A DNA stretch of 54,591 bases from Alcaligenaceae bacterium (GTDB taxonomy: Bacteria; Pseudomonadota; Gammaproteobacteria; Burkholderiales; Burkholderiaceae_B). Below are positions 24,568 to 34,052 of the stretch, in pieces (position 1 is the first letter of the stretch; every line of letters begins with the position of its first letter). The notes beneath the pieces were generated by a model. The model made no database searches. It saw only the letters and a list, made by a program, of their open reading frames with translations, and was not told where the DNA came from. Made by a program: the position numbers and the translations under genes. The stretch is from positions 1 to 54,591 of the forward strand of contig CANCRX010000016.1 of assembly GCA_947380655.1 (NCBI GenBank). The letters are read 5' to 3'.

Positions 24568-25469
24568 CTATAGTGGGAGTCGTGCGAGGCCTTTGCCTCG
24601 ATTAACCTGAGATATAACGCATGTCTGGCCGTATTAATTTCGCCGCGAGCCAGTGCAGCCAGCACGCCACAATTCGGTTCGTGCTGGTGTGTACAGTTGT
24701 AAAAACGGCACTCAGGAATATGCGCGCTAAATTCAGGAAACCCTTGTTCGATTTCTTCGCGGCTGAGGTGCAGTAGCCCAAAGCCCTGAAATCCAGGTGA
24801 GTCGATCAGCTCACCACCCTCAGCAGGCAGGTGGTATAGGCGAGTACTGGTGGTGGTGTGTTTGCCAGCCCCGAGCGCAACAGAATGTTCGCGTGTGGCT
24901 GCCAGGGCGAGAGGTACGAGCGTATTGAGCAATGTGGATTTGCCCATGGCACTCTGTCCAAGCAGCATTGAAGTTTTACCCTTGAGCAGCGGCAAGATCA
25001 GGCTTTCGACCTGCTGGGTATCTTTTGCACAAATTTCGATGATCTTTACGCCCAGTTGCCGAAAGGGAGCGAGCTTGGCGCGCGCCGCTTCAAGCCCCTC
25101 GACGATATCGACTTTATTGAGCAGAATCACAGGTGTGATCTTTGCAGACCAGGCTCCGGCCAGTGACCTTCCCAGTAAATCATCAGAAAAACTAGGCGCC
25201 ACAGCAATTACGATTAATAACTGATCAACATTCGCGGCAAATTGCTTACTGCGATTTTCATCAGACCTGAATAGCAGGTTTTTACGTTCAAGGATTTTTT
25301 CAAGGGCGGCTTCATCTGCGCCTTGCATGGTGATTTCAACGTAATCACCGACTGCGGCATCATTTTTTTTGCCGCGCGGGAAGCATTTAATCAGTGCACC
25401 CTCAGGCAGTTCTACCGTGTAGTGTCTGCCGTGCGCTGCAATGACGCGACCCTGCGTGCGGTCGGTCAT
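24564..25469 (-). CDS. rsgA: Ribosome small-subunit-dependent GTPase A
   Basis: Circularly permuted GTPase (301 aa) that checks late 30S assembly. Order of parts: N-terminal OB fold, G4 NKVD (118-121), G1 GQSAMGKST (171-179), G3 DSPGF (223-227), then a zinc motif with Cys254, Cys259, His261 and Cys267. G1 reads S-A-M-G-K-S where most members have S-G-V-G-K-S, a conservative change. It overlaps the upstream M48 peptidase gene by 4 bases and is co-transcribed with it. Confidence 0.94.
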   Translation of the reverse strand: MTDRTQGRVIAAHGRHYTVELPEGALIKCFPRGKKNDAAVGDYVEITMQGADEAALEKILERKNLLFRSDENRSKQFAANVDQLLIVIAVAPSFSDDLLGRSLAGAWSAKITPVILLNKVDIVEGLEAARAKLAPFRQLGVKIIEICAKDTQQVESLILPLLKGKTSMLLGQSAMGKSTLLNTLVPLALAATREHSVALGAGKHTTTSTRLYHLPAEGGELIDSPGFQGFGLLHLSREEIEQGFPEFSAHIPECRFYNCTHQHEPNCGVLAALARGEINTARHALYLRLIEAKASHDSHYS

Positions 25470-26710
25470 GATGCGAGAATGTGACGGATGCGGATCGCAG
25501 CGGGTGGGTGGCTGTCGTAAAAAGCTGAATGGACGGGGTCCGGGGTCAGGGTTGACGCATTGTCATCAACCAGTTTGACGAGAGCCGAGACTAGCTCCTG
25601 CGCTGAACTTTGACTGGTGGCAAACTGATCGGCCTGGAACTCATCTTTGCGAGAGAGCCAGCTAAAAAGAGGCGTCAGTGCGAAGGTAAATACTGGGATG
25701 ACCATGAAAAACAGGATGAGTGCCATGGCGTCGTTACGTGACCCTAACTGCGGCATCACGCCCAGATCGGTATAGAACCAGGTTTGTTGGGCGAGCCAGC
25801 CGAGCACCGCGAAAAAGAACAGTGCTCCGGCAAAGCTCATGATCATGCGCTTAATGACATGATGGTGTTTGAAATGACCAAGCTCATGCGCAAGCACCGC
25901 GATGATTTCATCCGTCGTCAGACGAGAAAGCAGGGTGTCAAAAAATACGATCCGACGTGTACGGCCAAAGCCGGTGAAATAAGCGTTACCGTGCGCGGAG
26001 CGCTTGGAGCCATCCATCACAAATAGTCCGTTGAGTGCAAAACCACAGCGTTGTGCGAGCCCGTTGATGCTGGAGGCGAGTCCTTCATCAGAAAGAGGGG
26101 TGAATTTGTTAAAGAGTGGGGCGATCCATGTTGGGTAAATCAGCAACGCCAGAATATTGAATCCAGACCACAACGCCCACGCCCACAACCACCATAGCGT
26201 TCCAGCCTCGGCCATCAACCACAGCACTGCGGCCAGTAAGGGTAAGCCCATCAGTGCCGCAACCAGTATCCCTTTAAGCGTATCTGCCACAAACAAGCCT
26301 GGGGTCATGCGGTTAAAACCGAACTTCGCTTCCAGTCCAAATTGTCGGTAAATGGAAAAGGGCAGTCCTATCAGTCCCAGTAAGAGCCCCAGTACAACAA
26401 TTAACAGGATCTGACGCAAAAGTTCGTGCGACGAGAGCGTGCTGACAAAACTATCGAGAAGCTGTAGCCCACCCAGCAGTGTCAGACCCACCAGGATCAC
26501 CGCGTCAAAAATCGTTTCGAAAATTGCCAGCCTAACCCGCGCTGCGGTGTAGTCTGCTGCGCGTTGATGGCTCACCAGGCCGATTCGCGAGGCAAATTCC
26601 TCAGGCACAGCTCCTCGGTGGGCTTGCACATGACGTATTTGGCGCGTGGCAAGCCAGAGGCGAACGACGAGTGAAGTGAGCAGAAAAACGATAAAAAGTA
26701 AGGTGAGCAT
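25466..26710 (-). CDS. M48-family membrane zinc peptidase (Ste24-like)
   Basis: Integral membrane metalloprotease of 414 residues. The zinc site is HELGH in VLAHELGHFKHHH, with the third ligand glutamate downstream in KDEFQADQFA. Several hydrophobic segments lie before and after, and the N-terminal M48 domain (GLIGLPFSIYRQFGLEAKFGFN) is the Ste24 type rather than HtpX. I chose the ATG at 26710, giving an immediate membrane helix; an upstream start adds 22 polar residues. It leads a two-gene operon with rsgA, back to back with orn. Confidence 0.88.
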   Translation of the reverse strand: MLTLLFIVFLLTSLVVRLWLATRQIRHVQAHRGAVPEEFASRIGLVSHQRAADYTAARVRLAIFETIFDAVILVGLTLLGGLQLLDSFVSTLSSHELLRQILLIVVLGLLLGLIGLPFSIYRQFGLEAKFGFNRMTPGLFVADTLKGILVAALMGLPLLAAVLWLMAEAGTLWWLWAWALWSGFNILALLIYPTWIAPLFNKFTPLSDEGLASSINGLAQRCGFALNGLFVMDGSKRSAHGNAYFTGFGRTRRIVFFDTLLSRLTTDEIIAVLAHELGHFKHHHVIKRMIMSFAGALFFFAVLGWLAQQTWFYTDLGVMPQLGSRNDAMALILFFMVIPVFTFALTPLFSWLSRKDEFQADQFATSQSSAQELVSALVKLVDDNASTLTPDPVHSAFYDSHPPAAIRIRHILAS

Positions 26711-26795
26711 AAGACCTGTTGTTGGGCGCGAGCCGCAGTTCAAAGCGCTCAATATGGGCGCATGTGAGAAAATCACGTTTTAACTGGATGATTAT

Positions 26796-27398
26796 ATGGC
26801 TAACACCACCGCCCACACTGCAAAAAATGGTTCAAAGACTGGGAGTACGGCTGCTGCGACCAATGAATTCCGTCTGGTTTGGCTAGACATGGAAATGACC
26901 GGACTTGATCCGGACAAGGAACGCATCATCGAAGTTGCTGTGGTGATCACAGAACCTGACCTGACGGTCGTGGCCGAGGGCCCGGTCCTGGTCATCCATC
27001 AGGAAGATGCCATTCTCGATGCGATGGATAAATGGAATACCGCGACACACGGTAAAAGTGGTCTGATTGATAAAGTCAAAGCCTCAACCATGACTGAATC
27101 TGAAGCTGAAGATGCGCTGATTGCCTTTATGTCTCAGTACGTACCCGCAGGCAAGTCCCCTTTGTGTGGCAATACCGTCAGTCAGGATAGACGGTTTATG
27201 TTTAATTACATGCCAAAGCTCGAGCAGTTTTTTCATTACCGCACGATTGATGTCAGCACACTCAAAGAACTCGCTCGTCGCTGGAATCCCGCCCTACTCA
27301 AGGGATTTGAAAAACATAGCAAACATCAGGCCCTGGCTGACATCCATGAGTCCATCGAGGAACTCAAATACTACCGGGAAACCTTCATTAAGCTCTGA
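26796..27398 (+). CDS. orn: Oligoribonuclease
   Basis: DEDDh 3'-5' exonuclease (200 aa) that degrades RNA dinucleotides, including pGpG from c-di-GMP turnover. Motifs: WLDMEMTGLDPDKERIIE (catalytic D and E), LCGNTVSQDRRFM, and HQALADIHESIEEL with the catalytic H and D. The first 25 residues are a low-complexity alanine/threonine/lysine extension; a conventional Orn would start near NEFRLVWLDME, but no better start codon is present. Its last 28 bases overlap the end of convergent paaX. Confidence 0.95.
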   Translation: MANTTAHTAKNGSKTGSTAAATNEFRLVWLDMEMTGLDPDKERIIEVAVVITEPDLTVVAEGPVLVIHQEDAILDAMDKWNTATHGKSGLIDKVKASTMTESEAEDALIAFMSQYVPAGKSPLCGNTVSQDRRFMFNYMPKLEQFFHYRTIDVSTLKELARRWNPALLKGFEKHSKHQALADIHESIEELKYYRETFIKL

Positions 27399-28345
27399 AC
27401 GGCTTGAATCACGGAGTCGGGCGCCCCACCAAAGCGCGTGAACACCCTCGGCGATAGGGGCTGGTGCTGGGGATTTTCAGGTGAAAGCTGGGCCTCGAGA
27501 TAGGCCTGGCTTGAAGCAAAAATTTTCCAGTAGAGTCTTTCGCATAACGCACGTGCTGTTTGTCCAGCCCAGGGCGTTGGCAACATGGCTGAGGGCAATT
27601 GGGGGTCGTGGAGTACCACGCGCCGCCAGGCGTGGATCAGCAAGGCACGCAGCATGTGGGCAAGCTTTGGATCGATTTCTGCCTCTGTCAACGCCTCGAA
27701 CGGCGCAAAACGCTCATAAAAGCGTTGGTACTGTTGTGACAAATCCTCCAGGTTCCAGCATTGACCGGCGAGGCTCGCAATCGGTAATCCAGCTGGCGTT
27801 GCATTGTCATTGGCGTGCAACACAAGTGCCAGATCCGGGATGCCGAGCTTTTCCAGAATGTCGTGTGCAATTTGAGGATTGGCGTGAGGATGCGCATAGA
27901 CGCCAGGGGCGATCACACCAAACCCCTCCCAAACCAGCTGGTCACGCAGCGCTGTTCTTTCGGCAAGCCCGTGGCTGCCAAAACGCGGCAAAATCACAAC
28001 CGTCCAGGAGCCGTCCCAGTCCATGGGAGGACCCACGTAAATTCTGGGCGACGCACGGGCCGTTAGTTTGAGACCCTGCTCGGCCAGTGCGTAACGCGAG
28101 CGTCTGCCTTCTCGTTCGGATTTCAGCCAGCCCTGTGCAACCAGTCGAAAAACACTTGTTCGTAGCAATCTTTCGTTGATCCCCAAGGGCTCCAGGAGAT
28201 CAATCAAGTTGCCGAGCCAGGCGACTCCACCATGGGGACCTACCGCGTCACCCAACACGGTGACGCAGAGAGATTTCGCGCGAGGAGGGTCCTCGGCGAT
28301 CACTTGTTCCAGGTGTTTCTGCAGGCTAGGGAGTTTTTTGGTCAT
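27371..28345 (-). CDS. paaX: Phenylacetate degradation repressor PaaX
   Basis: Transcriptional repressor of the paa genes (324 aa), released by phenylacetyl-CoA. The N-terminal winged helix (about 20-90, with SLCVTVLGDAVGPHGG and LRTSVFRLVAQGWL) is followed by the PaaX central domain (WTVVILPRFG, RTALRDQLVWEGFG) and a C-terminal domain with LLIHAWRRVVLHDPQLP. It is divergent from paaA and next to a candidate operator. Many other betaproteobacteria use a TetR-type PaaR instead, so a PaaX here is worth noting. Confidence 0.93.
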   Translation of the reverse strand: MTKKLPSLQKHLEQVIAEDPPRAKSLCVTVLGDAVGPHGGVAWLGNLIDLLEPLGINERLLRTSVFRLVAQGWLKSEREGRRSRYALAEQGLKLTARASPRIYVGPPMDWDGSWTVVILPRFGSHGLAERTALRDQLVWEGFGVIAPGVYAHPHANPQIAHDILEKLGIPDLALVLHANDNATPAGLPIASLAGQCWNLEDLSQQYQRFYERFAPFEALTEAEIDPKLAHMLRALLIHAWRRVVLHDPQLPSAMLPTPWAGQTARALCERLYWKIFASSQAYLEAQLSPENPQHQPLSPRVFTRFGGAPDSVIQAVQSLMKVSR

Positions 28346-28401
28346 TGCACGCAGGCTTTGTTGGTTTTGCCTGAGTCGGCATATTCAGTAAGGGTTTGTC
28401 A

Positions 28402-28440
28402 TGATACACAAAATGCAATGTGATACAGTTTTTGTGTTGA
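28402..28440. promoter_or_regulatory. Candidate PaaX operator
   Basis: ACACAAAA (28406-28413) and TTTTGTGT (28430-28437) form a perfect 8-bp inverted repeat. TGATACA occurs twice as a direct repeat at 28402 and 28421, 19 bases apart. The right arm touches the -35 of the paaA promoter, so a bound repressor would block RNA polymerase. Confidence 0.55.
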
Positions 28441-28465
28441 CACTAAAAATTATGTATTAAATAAT
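28437..28465 (+). promoter_or_regulatory. Predicted sigma-70 promoter of the paaABCDE operon
   Basis: A perfect -35 TTGACA (28437-28442), 17-base spacer and AATAAT (28460-28465, five of six) are seen 37 bases before the paaA ATG. TGGAG lies 9 bases before that ATG. Confidence 0.65.
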
Positions 28466-28502
28466 ACGGCTCGGTTCCTTTTAATCCCGCTGGAGTTTTA
28501 AT

Positions 28503-29492
28503 ATGTACGCGCAACTTGTCGAGACTGGTGTCACACAGGTCAAAACCGCAGAGCAACTCTCCGGGGCTGAGCAGGCATTCCAGCGTCGGATTGATGACGG
28601 CATCAAAATTGAACCGAAAGATTTCATGCCCGAGGCGTACCGTAAAACGTTGGTGCGTCAGATTTCACAGCATGCCCATTCAGAAATCGTTGGTATGTTG
28701 CCTGAGGGAAATTGGGTGACGCGTGCTCCGAGCCTGAAGCGAAAAGCAATACTGCTGGCAAAAATTCAGGATGAGGGCGGCCACGGTTTGTATCTGTATA
28801 GCGCAGCCGAGACGCTCGGCGTTTCGCGCGAAGATCTCTACGACGATCTGTTGGCAGGTCGCGCTAAATATTCAAGTATTTTCAATTACCCCACATTAAC
28901 TTGGGCCGATATCGGCATGATTGGCTGGTTGGTTGACGGCTCTGCCATCATCAACCAGATTCCTTTGTGCCGTTGCTCCTACGGACCTTATGCGCGTGCC
29001 ATGGTGCGTGTATGCAAAGAAGAGTCTTTCCATCAGCGACAGGGCTATGACTTGCTGCTGGCCATGTGCAAAGACGGAAACCCAGAGCAACGCGCGATGG
29101 TTCAGGAAGCGTTCAATCGCTGGTGGTGGCCTGCCTTGATGATGTTCGGCCCCTCTGATGCCGAATCGACAAACAGCACCCAATCCATGGCGTGGAAAAT
29201 CAAACTTTTTTCCAATGATGATTTGCGCCAGAAAATGGTTGATCAAACTGTGCCCCAGGCTGAGCATCTGGGCCTCACGATTCCCGATCCCGATCTCAAA
29301 TGGAATGCTGCGCGCGGTCACTACGATTTCGGTGAGATCGACTGGTCCGAATTTTATGCCGTGCTCAAAGGCAATGGACCTTGCAATCGTGAGCGCCTTC
29401 AGGCCCGTCGTGATGCACACAAGCAGGGCGCATGGGTGCGTGAGGCCATGGCTGCCTATGCTGAGAAAAAAGACGCACGCGTAGCCGCCTGA
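28503..29492 (+). CDS. paaA: Phenylacetyl-CoA 1,2-epoxidase subunit A (catalytic)
   Basis: Catalytic di-iron subunit (329 aa) of the multicomponent monooxygenase that epoxidises the ring of phenylacetyl-CoA. Helical ferritin-like fold with iron ligands in segments such as KIQDEGGHGLYLYSAAE and CKEESFHQRQGYDLL. MLPEGNWVTRAPSLKRKAILLAK and WKIKLFSNDDLRQKMVDQTVPQAE are strongly conserved in PaaA. First gene of paaABCDE, driven by the promoter described just upstream. Confidence 0.97.
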   Translation: MYAQLVETGVTQVKTAEQLSGAEQAFQRRIDDGIKIEPKDFMPEAYRKTLVRQISQHAHSEIVGMLPEGNWVTRAPSLKRKAILLAKIQDEGGHGLYLYSAAETLGVSREDLYDDLLAGRAKYSSIFNYPTLTWADIGMIGWLVDGSAIINQIPLCRCSYGPYARAMVRVCKEESFHQRQGYDLLLAMCKDGNPEQRAMVQEAFNRWWWPALMMFGPSDAESTNSTQSMAWKIKLFSNDDLRQKMVDQTVPQAEHLGLTIPDPDLKWNAARGHYDFGEIDWSEFYAVLKGNGPCNRERLQARRDAHKQGAWVREAMAAYAEKKDARVAA

Positions 29493-29535
29493 TTCTATTA
29501 ATTTTGACCAGAATCACTCTGGTGACGAGGATGAC

Positions 29536-29823
29536 ATGAACAGTAAAAATATGCCTCTCTGGGAGGTTTTTATTCGAAGCCAACATGGCTTGTCACACAA
29601 ACATGTGGGCAGTCTGCATGCCTCGGATGCGGAAATGGCGGTCAATCATGCGCGCGATGTCTATACCCGTCGCAACGAAGGGATGAGTATCTGGGTTGTG
29701 CGCGCCGCTGATATCACAGCCAGCAGTCCCGTAGAGAAAGACTCATTGTTCGATCCAGCCAACAGCAAGGTCTATCGTCACCCGACTTTCTTCCCGATGC
29801 CGGAAGAAGTCAAGCACATGTAA
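29536..29823 (+). CDS. paaB: Phenylacetyl-CoA 1,2-epoxidase subunit B
   Basis: Small accessory subunit (95 aa) needed for a functional epoxidase complex. WEVFIRSQHGLSHKHVGSLHA, then ARDVYTRRNEGMSIWVV, are the family signature. It follows paaA by 43 bases and precedes paaC by 10. Confidence 0.96.
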   Translation: MNSKNMPLWEVFIRSQHGLSHKHVGSLHASDAEMAVNHARDVYTRRNEGMSIWVVRAADITASSPVEKDSLFDPANSKVYRHPTFFPMPEEVKHM

Positions 29824-29833
29824 GGCGGTAATC

Positions 29834-30694
29834 ATGACGATCGTACTCAAGCTTGACCCTGCCAACGCTACTGGTGCAGCGATTAGCACTACCAATCATG
29901 GCAACGCATCGCCCACCACACTGGCTACAACAACGACACCGCTGGTTGAGGGGTTGCTCCGTCTGGGTGATAACGCACTGATCCTGTCGCAGCGTTTGTC
30001 TGCGTGGTGTGGACACGGACCTGCAATCGAAGAAGACATGGCGCTCACCAACGTTGCGCTGGATTTGCTTGGCCAGTCGCGCATGTGGCTGACACTCGCA
30101 GGCTCGCAGGAAGGTGCGGGGCGTGATGAAGATGCGTTGGCCTATTTGCGCGATGCCAATCAGTTCCGCAACGTGCTCCTGACTGAGTTGCCCGATGAGG
30201 ATTACGCCCGCACGATCGTGAGACAGTTTTTCTTTGATGTCTGGCACTATTTTTTGCTTGAACGCCTGACGCACTCCACTCACTCAGAGATCGCAGCCAT
30301 CGCTGCTAAATCACTGAAAGAAGTGACCTATCACGTGAGACGTGCGTCAGACATGATTATCAGGCTGGGTGATGGCACTGAAGAAAGTCATCAGCGCATG
30401 CAGGAAGCTGTTGATGCGCTCTGGCCTTATACAGGAGAGCTGTTTGCTGACGATGCGATTGATCTGGCCTGGGAAAAAGAAGGCTGGGGACCTGCTGTCT
30501 CCTCCCTGCAATCTGTCTGGTCTGCCCACGTTGGTCAGGTGATGGTCGAGGCAACATTGTCCTTGCCACCCGTTGAGGCGTCGATGCACGCAGCGTTTCG
30601 TGGTGGCCGCACTGGACGCCATACCGAACACCTGGGCTTTCTGCTTGCTGAAATGCAATTTTTGCAACGCGCCTATCCGGGGGCGAGCTGGTGA
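29834..30694 (+). CDS. paaC: Phenylacetyl-CoA 1,2-epoxidase subunit C (structural)
   Basis: Structural partner of PaaA (286 aa), with the same ferritin-like fold but no working di-iron site. LGDNALILSQRLSAWCGHGP and VALDLLGQSRMWLTLAG are characteristic. The N-terminal 35 residues are a low-complexity alanine/threonine-rich extension not usual in PaaC. The stop codon overlaps the GTG start of paaD by 4 bases. Confidence 0.95.
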   Translation: MTIVLKLDPANATGAAISTTNHGNASPTTLATTTTPLVEGLLRLGDNALILSQRLSAWCGHGPAIEEDMALTNVALDLLGQSRMWLTLAGSQEGAGRDEDALAYLRDANQFRNVLLTELPDEDYARTIVRQFFFDVWHYFLLERLTHSTHSEIAAIAAKSLKEVTYHVRRASDMIIRLGDGTEESHQRMQEAVDALWPYTGELFADDAIDLAWEKEGWGPAVSSLQSVWSAHVGQVMVEATLSLPPVEASMHAAFRGGRTGRHTEHLGFLLAEMQFLQRAYPGASW

Positions 30695-31182
30695 TTGACG
30701 CGCAACAGGTGATGGATTGGCTGCAAAACGTAGCTGACCCTGAGATCCCCGTGCTGTCTATTGTGGATCTGGGGATCGTGCGAGAAGTATCCTGGGATCA
30801 GGATACCTGTGTGGTAACCATTACCCCGACTTATTCTGGCTGCCCCGCAATGTTTGAAATCAGCCAGGCGATCGAACAGTGTCTGGTTGATCATCAGATT
30901 AAAAGTGTACGTATTGCCACACGCCTGTCACCTGCCTGGACAACGGACTGGATGACAGAACAGGGGCATGTGGCATTAAAAGGCTATGGCATCGCTCCCC
31001 CCGTTCAGCGGGCCGTTGATATCTCGGGTATCAGTCGCAGGCCAGCGATGCCGCCCGTACCTTGTCCTCAGTGCGGTTCGAACGCGACGCGATTAGTCAG
31101 CGATTTTGGTTCGACTTCCTGCAAAGCTTTATATCGCTGCAGTGAGTGCCGCGAACCCTTCGATTACTTTAAAACGCACTAA
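30691..31182 (+). CDS. paaD: Phenylacetate degradation protein PaaD, Fe-S assembly-type
   Basis: MIP18/SufT-type maturation factor (163 aa) thought to help build the metal centres of the epoxidase. The N-terminal domain has VADPEIPVLSIVDLGIVREV and TPTYSGCPAM with the conserved cysteine. The C-terminal zinc-ribbon-like part has CPQCGS and CSECREP. GTG start, translationally coupled to paaC. Confidence 0.93.
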   Translation: MIDAQQVMDWLQNVADPEIPVLSIVDLGIVREVSWDQDTCVVTITPTYSGCPAMFEISQAIEQCLVDHQIKSVRIATRLSPAWTTDWMTEQGHVALKGYGIAPPVQRAVDISGISRRPAMPPVPCPQCGSNATRLVSDFGSTSCKALYRCSECREPFDYFKTH

Positions 31183-31196
31183 AGCAAGGTGCCAAG

Positions 31197-32279
31197 ATGA
31201 GTCAATTTCATTCTCTCCATGTATCGTCTGTCGCACGAAATACCCGTGATGCAGTCGTTGTGACTTTCGATATTCCACAGTCGCTGTCAAAAGAATTTAC
31301 TTTCAGGCCGGGTCAATATCTGACCCTCAGGCACGATCTGGATGGTCAGGAGTTACGACGCTCTTATTCAATCTGCTCCGCGCCTCAGGATGGTGTGATG
31401 CGGGTTGCGATCAAGCGCCTCGATGATGGTGCCTTTTCAACCTGGGCCAATACGGTGCTCGAAGCGGGTCAGTCGATCGAAGTGATGCCTCCCGCAGGTA
31501 ATTTCACGATTGATTTTTCACCTGCGCAGGCCAGACATTACGTCGCCTTCGCTGTGGGCAGCGGCATTACACCGATCTTTTCTTTAGTCAAAAGTGCACT
31601 GTCTATCGAACCACAGAGCCGCTTTACTTTGTTCTATGGCAACCGTGCCTCCTCCTCGGTTTTATTTCGCGAAGAAATAGAGGATCTGAAAAATATCTAC
31701 ATCGAAAGATTTTCAGCGGTATTCATCATGAGTCGTGAAAATCAGGATATTGACTTGTTTAATGGTCGTCTGGATGGGGCCAAGGTCAATCAATTGTTAT
31801 CGGTCTGGCTTGATCCGCGAGATATCGATTATGCGTTTGTCTGCGGCCCTCAAACCATGATTGAGGATGTCGTGCAAGGATTACAGGACAAAGGCATCGC
31901 TAAAGATCACATCAAATTTGAATTGTTCGGCGCACCCAAAGGCCCGCGCGCGCTGCGTACAGGGCAGGACGCCAGAACCGCGCCAGGCAAGGGTCAGTGC
32001 GAGTTGACGGTGATTCAGGATGGCCACAGTCGCACATTGGTCGTAGATAAGAATCAGGATAATTTGCTTGATGCTGCAATGGCGCAAGGTCTGGAATTGC
32101 CCTATTCCTGCAAAGGAGGCGTGTGTTCAACCTGTCGCTGCAAAGTGGTTGAGGGCGAAGTCGATATGGATATCAATTTTGCACTAGAGGATTATGAGGT
32201 TGCACGTGGCTTTGTGCTGACCTGCCAGAGTTATCCTGTAACCGATCGTGTGACGATCGATTTTGATCAGGAAACATAA
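31197..32279 (+). CDS. paaE: Phenylacetyl-CoA epoxidase reductase PaaE
   Basis: Electron-transfer component (360 aa) that passes electrons from NADPH to PaaA. The N-terminal FAD domain has RRSYSICSAP, the NAD(P) domain has AVGSGITPIFSLVKSAL and FVCGPQTMIEDV, and the C-terminal plant-type ferredoxin has SCKGGVCSTCRC plus a later Cys in LTCQSY. Domain order is FNR-like then 2Fe-2S, as in all PaaE. Last gene of the epoxidase operon proper. Confidence 0.95.
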   Translation: MSQFHSLHVSSVARNTRDAVVVTFDIPQSLSKEFTFRPGQYLTLRHDLDGQELRRSYSICSAPQDGVMRVAIKRLDDGAFSTWANTVLEAGQSIEVMPPAGNFTIDFSPAQARHYVAFAVGSGITPIFSLVKSALSIEPQSRFTLFYGNRASSSVLFREEIEDLKNIYIERFSAVFIMSRENQDIDLFNGRLDGAKVNQLLSVWLDPRDIDYAFVCGPQTMIEDVVQGLQDKGIAKDHIKFELFGAPKGPRALRTGQDARTAPGKGQCELTVIQDGHSRTLVVDKNQDNLLDAAMAQGLELPYSCKGGVCSTCRCKVVEGEVDMDINFALEDYEVARGFVLTCQSYPVTDRVTIDFDQET

Positions 32280-32381
32280 TTTTTTTGAAATGGGATTTTC
32301 CAGTTTCAACGTTCAGCATTTAAAAACCAGTCGGGCGCGAAAGCAGTGCGGCTGGGTTATTTAATTTTGGAGATATGCCTC

Positions 32382-34046
32382 GTGTCAGTCGAATTTTTTA
32401 CCGCTCATGAAACCATCCTGAATCAAGCTCTCGACGCGGCGAATGCGCGTGGTTACTGGAGTCCTTTTTCAGAGATGCCCAGCCCACGCGTGTATGGTGA
32501 GACAGCGAATGATGAAGCAAAGTCATCGTTTGAGGCGCAGCGTGGTAAATCTTTCTCTGGATTAAATGCGGGAACAAATGCATTAGCTGTTAATGAGGTG
32601 TCGCCTTTTGACGGTGCGCTGGGCATCAGCTATCCCAAGGCAAGTGTCGAGGCACTGATTGCCTCGAGTACAGAAGCCTGGAAAACCTGGCGCCGTGCCG
32701 GGCCGCGTGCCTGGGTGGGTGTCTCAATGGAAATTTTGCACCATTTGAATCGTGCCAGCTTTGAAATCGCCTATGCGGTGCAGCATACAACGGGCCAGGG
32801 ATTTATGATGGCCTTTCAGGCGGGGGGGCCGCATGCGCAGGATCGTGGCGTTGAGGCGGTGACCTATGCCTGGCAGGAGATGTCACGTATCCCGACTGAC
32901 ACGCAATGGATCAAGCCGCAGGGTAAAAATGATCCCATTACGATGAATAAGCATTTTTCAATCGTGCCGCGTGGCATTGGCCTGGTGATCGGTTGTTCGA
33001 CCTTTCCTACCTGGAATGGTTATCCAGGTCTGTTTGCGAGTTTGGCAACAGGTAACACGGTGATCGTCAAGCCTCATCCCAGTGCGATTCTGCCTTTAGC
33101 GATTACTGTTCGCATCGCGCGCGAGGTGTTGCAAGAGGCGGGTTTTAATCCGGATGTCGTCATGCTGGCCGTGCACGATGCCAAAGACAATATGGCGCAG
33201 GAACTTGCCTTGCGCCCTGAAGTCAAAATCATTGACTTTACTGGTAGCAGCGCCAACGGCAACTGGTTAGAGGCGAATGCGCGTCAGGCGCAGGTTTATA
33301 CAGAAAAGTCTGGCGTGAATCAGATCATGATTGATTCCGCAGAAGATCTCAAAGGTGTTGCACGCAATATTGCATTTTCACTGGCGTTGTACTCAGGTCA
33401 GATGTGTACCGCGCCTCAGAATATTTACGTTCCTGCCGCGGGCATTTTTACAGCAGCAGGGCACGTGTCTTTTGACGAGGTTGCTGCAGCAATTGCCTCT
33501 TCAGTAGAAAAACTGATGTCGGATCCGTCCAAGGCGGTTGAGGTCACCGGTGCGATCCAGAATGAGGCAACTGAGGCGCGTATTGCGCAAGCGCGTGCGC
33601 TCGGCCTACCTGTGCTGGCGGAAAGTCAGCTACTTGAGCACCCGCTATTCCCTCAAGCACGCGTGCGGACGCCTTTGATTTTGCGTGCCTCAGCAAACGA
33701 CGCTGCGATCGGTAAAGAATGGTTTGGTCCGATTGCCTTTATCGTCGCCACAGACTCCACCGCGCAAAGCATTGCCATCGCAACGAAGATGGTCCAGCAA
33801 CATGGCGCCTTGAGTCTGGCGGGTTACACCACTGATGCTGCGGTCCGCGCAGAGATGCAGGATGCTGCTGAGATCGCAGGGGTATCACTTTCATTGAACC
33901 TGACAGGTGCGGTATTTGTAAATCAAACCGCGGCCTTCAGTGATTTCCACGGCACGGGGGCGAATCCTGCCGCGAACGCAGCATTATCTGATTCCGCCTT
34001 CGTTGCAAACCGTTTCCGTGTTGTTCAAACTCGCTGGCACGCCTGA
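32382..34046 (+). CDS. paaN: Phenylacetate degradation protein PaaN (aldehyde dehydrogenase-type ring-cleavage enzyme)
   Basis: Aldehyde-dehydrogenase-like protein of 554 residues. It matches the PaaN form seen in Bordetella-type organisms rather than the two-domain PaaZ: there is no C-terminal MaoC hydratase domain. IGCSTFPTWNGYPGLFASLATGNTVIVKPHPSA binds cofactor, DFTGSSANGNWLE follows, and the nucleophilic cysteine is in YSGQMCTAPQN. The oxepin-CoA hydrolase step must then come from another protein. I chose the GTG at 32382, which has GGAG nine bases before; an earlier in-frame GTG at 32346 lacks one. Confidence 0.9.
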   Translation: MSVEFFTAHETILNQALDAANARGYWSPFSEMPSPRVYGETANDEAKSSFEAQRGKSFSGLNAGTNALAVNEVSPFDGALGISYPKASVEALIASSTEAWKTWRRAGPRAWVGVSMEILHHLNRASFEIAYAVQHTTGQGFMMAFQAGGPHAQDRGVEAVTYAWQEMSRIPTDTQWIKPQGKNDPITMNKHFSIVPRGIGLVIGCSTFPTWNGYPGLFASLATGNTVIVKPHPSAILPLAITVRIAREVLQEAGFNPDVVMLAVHDAKDNMAQELALRPEVKIIDFTGSSANGNWLEANARQAQVYTEKSGVNQIMIDSAEDLKGVARNIAFSLALYSGQMCTAPQNIYVPAAGIFTAAGHVSFDEVAAAIASSVEKLMSDPSKAVEVTGAIQNEATEARIAQARALGLPVLAESQLLEHPLFPQARVRTPLILRASANDAAIGKEWFGPIAFIVATDSTAQSIAIATKMVQQHGALSLAGYTTDAAVRAEMQDAAEIAGVSLSLNLTGAVFVNQTAAFSDFHGTGANPAANAALSDSAFVANRFRVVQTRWHA

Positions 34047-34052
34047 GGTCTT

